This document shows, piece after piece, positions 50,854-58,974 of a stretch of 64,000 nucleotides of DNA (positions within the stretch are counted from its first letter, which is position 1; the number at the start of each line of letters is the position of its first letter). Both the position numbers and the translations under genes were made by a program. The stretch covers positions 124,001 to 188,000 of the forward strand of contig CAVVFX010000022.1 in NCBI GenBank assembly GCA_963747535.1, given 5' to 3'. The DNA is from CAVVFX01 sp963747535. GTDB lineage: Bacteria; Acidobacteriota; Terriglobia; Bryobacterales; Bryobacteraceae. The notes under the pieces are model-generated. The model ran no database searches, was not told the DNA's origin, and saw only the letters and a list, made by a program, of their open reading frames with translations.

Positions 50854-53031
50854 TCAGCCCACCAGGGCGGTCTGGCCCAAGCGGCTTTGGGAGCCGATGC
50901 GCCCAGCCGGTTGGCCTCCTAAAGCTGTGTCCACTCCCAGGCCGGGAGTCTCGCCGAGCCGTATGTTGGGAGGAGGTCCGGCGACGATCGTGTCAATGCC
51001 GACGCGGGCCTGGAATCCGATCCTCAGACCCGGTTCGAGAATGGTAAGTTGGCAGGTGGTATGGGCCGGCTTCTCCTGCTCGATGACCGACTGAACCAGC
51101 GCCAGCGTGGCGGGGCAGTTCACCTGCCCGCGATAGACCAGCACGGTGAATTGAAACGCCACGTCTTCAAACAAGGGGATGCCGTAATCGGTGTCCTCGA
51201 TGAGGTGCGACTGGTCGAGCACGGCGGTGGTCCCGACAACCGCGCCTTGAGCCTGCGCGGGCGCTGCCATGGTGGTGAATCCCAGAATGGAGTTCTCGCA
51301 ACCCTGCCAGGTGACGGGTGCGTTCGGATCCACGGTGCCGCAAGGCGATGAGGTAGGCGAGGGGAGCACCCACCAGGACGCATTGAGCAGCGGTTCCTCG
51401 ATGATGGCGTCTACGCCGGCATATTCTTTCAGGGCCGCTTTGAGGCCGGCGGGTGTGCCACGTCGGGCATAGCTGGCGAAGGCTTCTTCGATGGCGCGAC
51501 GAGTCGTGGGTGCGTCCCAGGATTCCTGCAGATCTACCGCCAGCCACTCGGCGAGCCACGACAGATAGTTCTGCGGCGCCGCGTGGGGGTCGAAAAGCGC
51601 CGGTAGATGGCGGATGGCGCCTTCATTGGCGAGATTGAAGGTTTCGAAGAGCGAGAGGAGACGCAGGAGGAAATCGGAACAGACGCCGGGTTTGCGATAG
51701 ATGGCGGGCAAGTCGGCCAGGTACGTCTCGTGATTGAAATCGAGACGCAGTTGGGCGACTGCCGGCGTGCCGAGACCATCGCCGGAGAACCATGCGCCAC
51801 ACCACATGTAAGAGGACGCGGCGCCTCCAATGAAGACGTCGGTGACATCGGCCGGCTTGGCTCGCCACCTGGGATCGGCGAAAGGGTTGCCTCCGGCGGG
51901 CAAAAGTTGCGGCGGCGCGGGTGCATCGGAGAGACTGCTCGAAGTGTAGAAGAATAGCTGCAGATGCGCGTCGGAGGAGAGTTGTCCGCAGACGGCCTGC
52001 AGCCGGTGCCAGGATACTTTGCCTCCGGGACCCGGAATAGCGTCGCTCCAGAATACGCCTTGCGCGCCGTAGGCTTGGCCGAGTTGGAGAACTACGGGAG
52101 GTGCGTCCGGGGTCGCGAGGACCAGCAATTGCCCCGCGGATCCTGCGGCGAGGGCTTGCACTGGTCCTGAATAGCCGACGGCTGCACCGACGAAGCGATA
52201 AGCGGCTGAGGCGTCGAACTCGAGGACTTGTTGCAGGGCGTTGTCGCCGACGAGCATCGTGGTGCCGATGGCGGCGAGGCCCATGGGCTGCGCGAGTTGG
52301 GCTGCGCCGAAGGAAACCGGCCGGCCCGTCGTGTCGAGGATCGGGTGACCGTCGCTGTCGACCACGAAGACGGCGTGCGCGGCCGCATCCAGGATGTAGA
52401 CGCGGATTGCGCCGTTGACCTCGCCGGCCGCGACGTCGCAGGGCTGGGTGACGATCTTCGCGGCCGCGACATTCTGCCAGAAAGTGGGCGCGACTTCGCC
52501 CAGGATATTGAACTTCTGCACGCGCTGGTTGCCGTAGTCGACTACGTAGAAGGAGCCGGCGGTGTCGACGGCGAGGGTCCATGGCGTGTTGAACTGTCCG
52601 GGATCGGCGCCTGTGCCGCCCCAGATCTCGAGCACCTGGCCGCGGCGGGGATCGAAGACCTGAATGCGATCATTGCCGCTATCGACGACGAGCAGTGCCT
52701 GGCGCAGGGGCGACCAGAGCAGGCCCCGCGGTTGCTTGCCGCTGAGACAAGGCAGCTTGCGCCGGCTGGCATCGCAGCCGTCGATGGTGAAGACGCGGTT
52801 AGTGGCGGGATCGGTGAAATAGATGCCGCCGAGTGTGTCCATGGCGATGCCGGCAGCGCCGTCCGGCGCGGGCAGTCCGGCGAGGGCCTGGGAAACCACG
52901 GGGTTGCCGAGCGGCAGCGGCAGGAGCTGCAGAGAGCCGTCGGCGGCGATGGCGAGGCCGTCCCAATGATGGCCCCGCCACTTGCCCTCCCGGTTGAGAT
53001 AAGTGAAGTTCTTACCGTTCAGGTTCATCAT
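50854..53031 (-). CDS. NHL beta-propeller fused to phage tail protein I domain
   Basis: A 725-residue protein from ATG 53031 (or the next codon, ATG 53028), 10 bases after paralogue B. Residues about 25-290 hold NHL-type blades: GLAIAADGSLQLLPL, GIAMDTLGGIYFTDPATNRVFTID, LLVVDSGNDRIQVFDPRRG, PWTLAVDTAGSFYVVDYGNQRVQKF. After a linker, about 437-620 reads YLADLPAIYRKPGVCSDFLLRLLSLFETFNLANEGAIRHLPALFDPHAAPQNYLSWLAEWLAVDLQESW...RRAIEEAFASYARRGTPAGLKAAL, the phage tail protein I (gpI/TIGR02242) pattern. gpI joins fibres to the baseplate. The propeller is a natural ligand-binding fold, so this may place a receptor-binding module directly on the baseplate. Confidence 0.8.
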   Translation of the reverse strand: MMNLNGKNFTYLNREGKWRGHHWDGLAIAADGSLQLLPLPLGNPVVSQALAGLPAPDGAAGIAMDTLGGIYFTDPATNRVFTIDGCDASRRKLPCLSGKQPRGLLWSPLRQALLVVDSGNDRIQVFDPRRGQVLEIWGGTGADPGQFNTPWTLAVDTAGSFYVVDYGNQRVQKFNILGEVAPTFWQNVAAAKIVTQPCDVAAGEVNGAIRVYILDAAAHAVFVVDSDGHPILDTTGRPVSFGAAQLAQPMGLAAIGTTMLVGDNALQQVLEFDASAAYRFVGAAVGYSGPVQALAAGSAGQLLVLATPDAPPVVLQLGQAYGAQGVFWSDAIPGPGGKVSWHRLQAVCGQLSSDAHLQLFFYTSSSLSDAPAPPQLLPAGGNPFADPRWRAKPADVTDVFIGGAASSYMWCGAWFSGDGLGTPAVAQLRLDFNHETYLADLPAIYRKPGVCSDFLLRLLSLFETFNLANEGAIRHLPALFDPHAAPQNYLSWLAEWLAVDLQESWDAPTTRRAIEEAFASYARRGTPAGLKAALKEYAGVDAIIEEPLLNASWWVLPSPTSSPCGTVDPNAPVTWQGCENSILGFTTMAAPAQAQGAVVGTTAVLDQSHLIEDTDYGIPLFEDVAFQFTVLVYRGQVNCPATLALVQSVIEQEKPAHTTCQLTILEPGLRIGFQARVGIDTIVAGPPPNIRLGETPGLGVDTALGGQPAGRIGSQSRLGQTALVG

Positions 53032-53041
53032 GTGGATCGCC

Positions 53042-54004
53042 TCACGCTTCGACCCCCAGCCAGACGACGCTCCACTGATTGCCGAGCAGAGCAGTGTTGA
53101 CATCGCCAAGGAAAAAGTTTGCCGGGTTGATGAAACCGTCATCGAGCAAAGGCATGATCATTTGCAGCGTGAAGCCCTGTGCGGTGGGAGCGGAGATATT
53201 GACCCAGCCGTCCAGGACAAACGGTCTGAGGTCGTTCGGCGTGAACAAACGTTCGCCCTTGACGTAGGCGCTGTAGGCGGGCGTAGTCTGGAAGCGTGCG
53301 CTGCTGGTATCGATGTTGGTTTGGAGACCCCAGGGCTGGGCCAGTGCGCCGGCAACGGCTGCGGTTGATTGGACAGCCCAATTGAGACCGGCCGGTCCGG
53401 CGCTGTCGCAGACGATGCGCGGGCGAGTGGACTGGCGGGCGTTGCGCCGTTGGGCAGTGGAGAGCGGCTGGTAGAGCTGGCAGTTCTTGATCTGGGCGCG
53501 GGCCAGGACAATGCGCATGCTGCTCTGGACGTCGAGCTTGAGCTGCGGATCGATGGGCTGGAGGTTCGTCCCTAATTCGATCCAGCAGAAGTTGGGCGCT
53601 TCGCGCAGCCGCACGGCGCCTTGCGGCATACAAACCCCGGCACGGGTCTGCGACGGGACGAGGTCGCTGTCGGTGGGATAGGAGACGGTGAGGTCGTAAT
53701 AGACGGGGTTGCCCTGGCCGTCGTCGGCGACCGGAGGGACGGCTTCGACGTCTGCCTCGGTGAGGACGATTTCACGGCCGCACGCATCAATGGCGTAGCC
53801 GGGGGTGATGGTTACCTGGCGGTCGCCCTTGTTGCCGGAGACTCCGTAGCCCGAGCCCACTCCTGGTTGGTGCAGGCTCTGGTTGTGCAGCCAGCGCATC
53901 TCGCGGTTGAAGGATTCGACACCCTGAAGATCTTCGGCGTAGAGGCGCTGGCCGTTGAAGAATTGGAGCCGTTCGAGGAATTGGGTTCCTCCTATGATTG
54001 CCAT
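53042..54004 (-). CDS. eCIS-associated paralogue B
   Basis: A 320-residue protein from ATG 54004 with an AAAGGAA site. The shared module opens it: FLERLQFFNGQRLYAEDLQGVESFNREMRWLHNQSLHQPGVGSGYGVSG...VTITPGYAIDACGREIVLTEADVE (residues about 8-90). The C-terminal half (NIDTSSARFQTTPAYSAYVKGERLF...GFTLQMIMPLL...NQWSVVWLGVEA) is shared with paralogue A (VDTSSAGFSQTPCYFACLANL...LPFNVSWLGCQ). A and B are thus full-length relatives with two common domains. No signal peptide or catalytic motif is seen. The role is unknown; a structural or fibre-adaptor job near the baseplate fits its position. Confidence 0.7.
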   Translation of the reverse strand: MAIIGGTQFLERLQFFNGQRLYAEDLQGVESFNREMRWLHNQSLHQPGVGSGYGVSGNKGDRQVTITPGYAIDACGREIVLTEADVEAVPPVADDGQGNPVYYDLTVSYPTDSDLVPSQTRAGVCMPQGAVRLREAPNFCWIELGTNLQPIDPQLKLDVQSSMRIVLARAQIKNCQLYQPLSTAQRRNARQSTRPRIVCDSAGPAGLNWAVQSTAAVAGALAQPWGLQTNIDTSSARFQTTPAYSAYVKGERLFTPNDLRPFVLDGWVNISAPTAQGFTLQMIMPLLDDGFINPANFFLGDVNTALLGNQWSVVWLGVEA

Positions 54005-54239
54005 GGGCGTTCCTTTCGTGCGGAGGGATGGATCTTGTCAACGTGGCGGACAGCAGTGGAAATGGGAAGGCAGAGGCAGAAGCCTGTACTACTAACTACG
54101 AGAATCTTTGGGGGGCGCGACGATTTTCCTGCAGTCAGAAACGGGCTGCTTCGCAGCCGGGCAGACCACAAACAACGATGGTCTACCCTACAAGAAAGGC
54201 ACAGGCTGAAGCCTGTGTTACGGAACGCCCGCGGTTTGC
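54005..54239. repeat. Repeat cluster inside the eCIS operon
   Basis: This 235-base gap, the only long one in the train, has no gene. It carries the composite repeat GGCTGC/GCAGCC (54144-54158) plus GGCAGACCA/TGGTCTACC (54160-54187), also seen at 37763, and CACAGGCTGAAGCCTGTG (54200-54217), with a partial copy near 54071-54086. The hairpins could lower expression of genes downstream or split the transcript. Confidence 0.7.
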
Positions 54240-55178
54240 TTAGCCACAGCATGAGTTAGTTACCTCCTGGTTCAGGCATTGGTTGGTTGCGGCTAGGGAC
54301 TGGCAACCGAGCCAGCTGACGTTGAAGGGCAGCGAGATCGGTCCGAGACGTCTGGTTACGATGGCGAAAGTGTCATCCGACTGGCCGCCCACGATGATTC
54401 GGAAGTGGAATTGATTCGGTTTGACGTCGGCTATATGGGTGAAGATTGCGGTTCCCACCAGATCCAGCGCCACCGGGTCGAGGTTGGCGAGACACGCGAA
54501 ATAGCACGGGGTCTGGCTGAAGCCTGCGGATGAGGTGTCGACAAGGGTCTCGAATCCGAGTACGCGGTCTGCTGTGCTCCAGAGCTTCCAAGGAGTCGAA
54601 CCCGGCAGCGTGGATCCGGCCGCCAGGTATGGCCGCGCCAGGGGCTCGGTAGTCATGAGCACGAAACTGGTATTCACTTCGGGCAGGCGGGTCTTTTCGT
54701 TGTAAATCACCCGGGCGAGAGGCACGCCCATCGCCGGGGATGGATCGGCGAGAGCCCAGACGAATTCGGGATGCTCCTCGGCCATGGAATCCTCGCAGCA
54801 GGTCGGGCAGACACCATCGGTCAACCTGGGATTGGGGAAGTCAGCGGTCTCGCGATAGCGCACCACCAGCGTAAGAGGCAGCCGCTGCGGATTTTCGGGG
54901 AGCAGCACCTTTTGGTGGCGCAGCAGCACCAGGGCGCGGCCGAAGCAATCGTACGCCACGCCTGGGGCGAACTCGAAACCGTGCAAAATGTAACCGTCCT
55001 GGAGTGGTACCGCTTCGTAGCCGAAGGCTACTCCGTAGGCCTGGTGCAAGGCGCGGTTGTGCCACCAACGAAGTTGGAGGTCGGTCGCGACCTGGCCCTG
55101 GAGATCGCGCGACTGGAACATTTGTCCCTGCCAGTAGCGAGTACGTTCGAGTTGGCGCTGATCGCTGGAATTGGGCAT
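54240..55178 (-). CDS. eCIS-associated paralogue A
   Basis: A 312-residue protein from ATG 55178, one base after the stop of baseplate-J protein 2, so translation is coupled. Module: RTRYWQGQMFQSRDLQGQVATDLQLRWWHNRALHQAYGVAFGYEAV...FEFAPGVAYDCFGRALVLL (residues about 12-90). A cysteine pair GVCPTCCEDSM lies at about 140. The C-terminal domain (VDTSSAGFSQTPCYFACLANLDPVALDLVG..., ending SLPFNVSWLGCQ) is shared with paralogue B. The tail CLNQEVTNSCCG adds further cysteines. Unrecognised family; probably a structural component attached near the baseplate. Confidence 0.7.
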   Translation of the reverse strand: MPNSSDQRQLERTRYWQGQMFQSRDLQGQVATDLQLRWWHNRALHQAYGVAFGYEAVPLQDGYILHGFEFAPGVAYDCFGRALVLLRHQKVLLPENPQRLPLTLVVRYRETADFPNPRLTDGVCPTCCEDSMAEEHPEFVWALADPSPAMGVPLARVIYNEKTRLPEVNTSFVLMTTEPLARPYLAAGSTLPGSTPWKLWSTADRVLGFETLVDTSSAGFSQTPCYFACLANLDPVALDLVGTAIFTHIADVKPNQFHFRIIVGGQSDDTFAIVTRRLGPISLPFNVSWLGCQSLAATNQCLNQEVTNSCCG

Positions 55179-55179
55179 G

Positions 55180-57396
55180 TCAAATGACTCCGATCTGATG
55201 TTGGCCGGCAGCCACCAGCCAGGCGGGTGCCAGGCAGATGTTGCCGCATTGGGGCGCGCAGGTGCAGCCATCGGCGAGGAGGCTGAAAGAGGAGATATAA
55301 TCCACGCCCTGCACCTGCTCGATTACCTGCATCACTTCGGTCTGGTAGACATCGCGGCCGAAGGGCCAACCCGTGCTGTCAGGACCGCCGGTGAGGGGAT
55401 CGAAAAAGGCGTTGAGGGCGGTAACGATCCTCTGCTGCACGGCGGATTTGCTGGCGCCCGCCAATGCGGCCACCTGGGCCTGGACCGCGACGGTGCGATA
55501 GGTCGGACCGACGACGGCGATACGCGATCCCAGAATGCGGCGGCGATTCAGATAGGAGGCCACGGCGTTGCGCAGCGCCGGGCTGGGAGTGGGACTCGGT
55601 CCGGGCATCGCGGGCACGATGATGACGGTGACCATGCCCAGCGCTTCTACGCAAGGGAAGCTGGGGTGAGTGTTGGCCCAGGCTTTGGCGCGCGCGACTG
55701 CGGTGCCGGGAGTCTGGACGGCCAGCGTTTCGAAGTCGGATAAAGTGACGGCGCGCTGCGGCTGCGCGAGCATGCTGATGGCGCGGCCGATGGCTTGTCC
55801 CAGGATCTCCGCGGCCGCGCCTCCAATGGCTGCCACCGGATTCTTCACTGTGACGCGGGATTGCACGTCCGCAAAGTCGGGCAGCACGGCGCGATTGTGA
55901 GGGCAGTCGAGGAGGGTGTTAACGGTGCCCGCCGCGATGTTGCCGGCGTCGGCGCGAGTGGTCTCGAAGCGCAGGAAGAATTTCACGTCCACCCTTGGAA
56001 CAACGCCTTGATCGCCGTCGCCGAAAGTAATGGTTCCGGCAGTGGGGTCGAGGAGAAAATCGCGATCGGCGCGAGTGGAGGCGTCGAAGTCGGGACGCAG
56101 GCGCCAGGTGTGCCAGGCGCTATCTTCGAAACTCAGGAGCGCCAGGCTGTCCTGCTTGACTGGAGCCTGCGGGATCGTGAATTGCTGCCATGGAGTGCCA
56201 TCGCCCGTGCCGAGGAGGGCCAATTCGACGGTCAGGCTGCCGGGATCCGCGGCTGTTGCGGCGGTGAACGCGAGGATGCGAAATTCGGGCGCGCCCGCGA
56301 CGAACTGCAGAGACGTGATGTTGTTTTGTGGATCGAATTGCAGCTTGATTCCGGTGACGGCCGAAGGCGGCGCTGCGGGCGAGGCAACGACTCCGGCTGC
56401 GATGGTCCAGGTCAGGCTTGAAACCGGGACGGATTGCTCGCTCAGGACAGCGTTCAGCAGGATGGTCTGCGCTATCGGTGGAGCGTCGTAAGCGCCGGCG
56501 GTGAATTGCACTCGCAGGTAAGCGAGGGGAGTGGTAACTTTGCCGAGTTTTTGCGGCGTCACGTCCTGCGGAGGAGTTACTAAAACTGCGCCATCCAGGG
56601 TGAAGGCCCGGGTATCGTCGGCGATTGGGGTGGTTACCCAGCCGCTGGCGGTGAGAACCTGCCAGGTGAGACGGACGCCGGCAAAGGGCGGTAAGGCTGC
56701 TGGTGATTTTGCCGAGGGCGCCGGAGTGGTGGTCGTGGAGGCGCAGGCCGGCACGACGGGCTGGCAGGTCTGGGCGGCAGCGGAGGCTTCCTGCAGAATC
56801 TGGCGTCGTTGGGCTAATCCGGAGCGTCCGCCCGCCATGCCGAAATAGAGGCTGAACTGCTGGCCGGCTTTGAGGGTCTGGTCGAAGCCGAGATACAGTT
56901 CCGTCGCGGGGGTGGCCACATCGCCGAAAATGCCGAAGGAGATGCCGCGGGTCCAGCGGTCGGTGAGGTTGCGAAAGCCGCTCGAATCCTTGACCTGCAC
57001 GGCGGCCAGATTGGCCGGCACAATGTCGATGGGCGCAAGGGTGCGGAAGGGTGTCGCCACGCCCAGTGGATCGAGGCCGCTAAAAATCGCACCGGACGGT
57101 AGCGCGATGGGCGCGCCGGGTGCTAGGGAAAAGCTGAGCGGCGTCCTGGCGGGCAGCGGCGGGATGGGCCGGATTCCCACCATGGCCAGGAACTTCAGGC
57201 GCGATGCGTCGGTGATACGATTGAGTTCGAAGACATCCATCTCGGTGATGGAAGCGAGTTGCTCCATCAGGGTGATGCCGGGATCGGAGTAGTTCTGGTC
57301 GGTCCATTCTGGTCCATAGAACGGGATGAGGGTGAGGGCTTCCTCGACAAGGTCTGCCCATGTGCGGTCGTCGAGATTGGGGAGAAGAATGGGCAT
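55180..57396 (-). CDS. Baseplate-J family protein 2 (Afp12/Pvc12-like)
   Basis: A 738-residue protein from ATG 57396. The start LPNLDDRTWADLVEEALTLIPFYGPEWTDQNYSDPGITLMEQLASITEMDVFELNRI is typical of baseplate wedge proteins of Afp/PVC type. The C-terminal part carries the baseplate-J pattern: GTITFGDGDQGVVPRVDVKFFLRFETTRADAGNIAAGTV, then VTLSDFETLAVQTPG-VARAKAWAN and NAFFDPLTGGPDSTGWPFGRDVYQTEVMQVIEQVQGVDYI. It would form, with protein 1, the wedge ring that triggers sheath contraction. The two share the GGPD.xGWPxGR.VY signature. Confidence 0.88.
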   Translation of the reverse strand: MPILLPNLDDRTWADLVEEALTLIPFYGPEWTDQNYSDPGITLMEQLASITEMDVFELNRITDASRLKFLAMVGIRPIPPLPARTPLSFSLAPGAPIALPSGAIFSGLDPLGVATPFRTLAPIDIVPANLAAVQVKDSSGFRNLTDRWTRGISFGIFGDVATPATELYLGFDQTLKAGQQFSLYFGMAGGRSGLAQRRQILQEASAAAQTCQPVVPACASTTTTPAPSAKSPAALPPFAGVRLTWQVLTASGWVTTPIADDTRAFTLDGAVLVTPPQDVTPQKLGKVTTPLAYLRVQFTAGAYDAPPIAQTILLNAVLSEQSVPVSSLTWTIAAGVVASPAAPPSAVTGIKLQFDPQNNITSLQFVAGAPEFRILAFTAATAADPGSLTVELALLGTGDGTPWQQFTIPQAPVKQDSLALLSFEDSAWHTWRLRPDFDASTRADRDFLLDPTAGTITFGDGDQGVVPRVDVKFFLRFETTRADAGNIAAGTVNTLLDCPHNRAVLPDFADVQSRVTVKNPVAAIGGAAAEILGQAIGRAISMLAQPQRAVTLSDFETLAVQTPGTAVARAKAWANTHPSFPCVEALGMVTVIIVPAMPGPSPTPSPALRNAVASYLNRRRILGSRIAVVGPTYRTVAVQAQVAALAGASKSAVQQRIVTALNAFFDPLTGGPDSTGWPFGRDVYQTEVMQVIEQVQGVDYISSFSLLADGCTCAPQCGNICLAPAWLVAAGQHQIGVI

Positions 57397-57405
57397 GGGT
57401 TCTCT

Positions 57406-58968
57406 CTAGGTGGTGAGCTCCGCAACGCTGAGGGTGGAGACGGTCTTGACGAAATGCGCGTAAAGCGGCAGGTCAGCGTGCTCCGCGTCGCCGAAGAAGA
57501 CGGGGCGCTGGTTCTTGAGGAGGTAATAATCCTCGACAATCTGGGCCTGCTGTTCGCGATTGAAAGTGAGAAGGCCTTGTCCCGCGGCTTTGGCTGACCT
57601 GAGGCCCGGCGCGCCGCCGTATTTATACCCTCCGGTAGCTTGCGCGTGCAGCGCCTGCGCCATGTAGATTGCGCCCACCTGCTGGTATTGCCAGACGTGG
57701 GTGAGTTCGTGGATGAGCGTTTCGTCAGGCAGGCCGCCCCAATTGTTGATGACGTGGAAACTGGTGTAGGCGCGGCCGGAGAACATGGGGCCGATGACCG
57801 CGTGTTCGTCGACACGAACGAGTTCGAGGTTGATGGATGCTCCGAAGACGCCCTGCGCCTTGCTGACCTCGCCGCCGGTGAGAGGACGGGTATTGAATTT
57901 CAGGAAGTCCATGGCAGTCTCGTAAGCTTCGCCGATGCCCAGGACCTCGAGCATGTATATGAGGTTCTTGCCGAGCCACTGGAGGAAATCGATCCAGGTG
58001 TCCGCATGGCCCAAGGATTCCCACCACTGGAGCGCCCAGGGCCGCATGGTTTTCACGCCTTCCCAGAGGCCCAGGACCAAACGCGACAGCCGCTCGGGGA
58101 GGCGGGTCACCCAGTACATGACGCGATCGAAAACGCCGGTCACCTTGGCCGACAGGTGTTTGCCCAGCCATTTCATGCCGCTCCAGACGGCCTCACCGGC
58201 GGCCTGGGCGCCTTTGCCGATGGCTTTGCCGGCGGTCTTGATGCCTTTCCAGGCTGTGCCGGCAGCTCCGGCGATGGCATGTCCAGCGCGCTCCAGCAGG
58301 GAGGTTTTGTGCTTGGCCGGTTGCGGAGGAGCTTCGGTGTCGGTTTCGGTCGCGTCGGCGGCCTTGCGCTGGATGCCGGGGGCTGCGGCTGAAATCTTTA
58401 CCCCGGCGGATTCTCCATGGACGACGGCGCGTTCCGCCTGCTCGGCCTGGGCTTCGAGGCCAGGGGAACCAGCCCCATTCGACGAAGTGGCGTTTCCGCT
58501 TTGCTGCGCGACGTGGGTGAGTTCGTGCGCTAGTAGAGGATCGGCTGGATCACCGTGATATTTCCCGTCGGCGAAAAAGACGTCGCTGCCCACGGTAAAC
58601 GCTTGCGCGTCGAGATCGTCCGCGGCGCCGGCAGCCTCGGCATCGTTATGCACGCGGACATCGCTGAAATCATGGCCGAGACGCGATTCCATAGCCTCAC
58701 GAGTATTGGTGTCGAGGGGCAGGCCGGAGCTTTGTGCGGCCGAACATTTGGGACAGGTGCCTCCACAGGAGCATTTTCCCTGCAGCATCTCGACGACGAA
58801 ACGGTTGCCGAGCGAACGCTGGAGTCCGAGGACTGCCGATTGCGCCGGGTCGAGTCCGGTCCCCGCAGGCTCTTTGGTTTCGGCGTTCTCGCGCTCCTGC
58901 GGAGTCTTAGCCGCAACGTGCTGCTCGGGCTCGAATTCGCTGTCGCGTCTTTTGGATGTCGCCCTCAT
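57406..58968 (-). CDS. DUF4157 (eCIS core) protein with a second C-terminal HExxH motif
   Basis: A 520-residue protein from ATG 58968, lodged between the two baseplate-J genes. Residues 48-76 (GLQRSLGNRFVVEMLQGKCSC and CPKC) repeat the leader found in the two giant DUF4157 proteins. DUF4157 spans about 80-160 with HELTH at 148-152. A helical, Trp-rich middle (AGTAWKGIKTAGKAIGKGAQAAGEAVWSGMKWLGKHL) follows. The end carries another zinc-protease-like site, ETLIHELTHVWQYQQVGAIYMAQALHAQ (HELTH at 420-424), with NREQQAQIVEDYY as a possible third-ligand helix. It may be a protease effector, a processing enzyme or a structural adaptor. Confidence 0.8.
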   Translation of the reverse strand: MRATSKRRDSEFEPEQHVAAKTPQERENAETKEPAGTGLDPAQSAVLGLQRSLGNRFVVEMLQGKCSCGGTCPKCSAAQSSGLPLDTNTREAMESRLGHDFSDVRVHNDAEAAGAADDLDAQAFTVGSDVFFADGKYHGDPADPLLAHELTHVAQQSGNATSSNGAGSPGLEAQAEQAERAVVHGESAGVKISAAAPGIQRKAADATETDTEAPPQPAKHKTSLLERAGHAIAGAAGTAWKGIKTAGKAIGKGAQAAGEAVWSGMKWLGKHLSAKVTGVFDRVMYWVTRLPERLSRLVLGLWEGVKTMRPWALQWWESLGHADTWIDFLQWLGKNLIYMLEVLGIGEAYETAMDFLKFNTRPLTGGEVSKAQGVFGASINLELVRVDEHAVIGPMFSGRAYTSFHVINNWGGLPDETLIHELTHVWQYQQVGAIYMAQALHAQATGGYKYGGAPGLRSAKAAGQGLLTFNREQQAQIVEDYYLLKNQRPVFFGDAEHADLPLYAHFVKTVSTLSVAELTT

Positions 58969-58974
58969 GGCTTC

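Noticed and set aside
53032..53142. Longer start of the NHL-gpI fusion that looks like a signal peptide (FSLAMSTLLCSAISGASS)
   Set aside because: It overlaps the 3' end of paralogue B in another frame; the start 10 bases after that stop fits the operon spacing.
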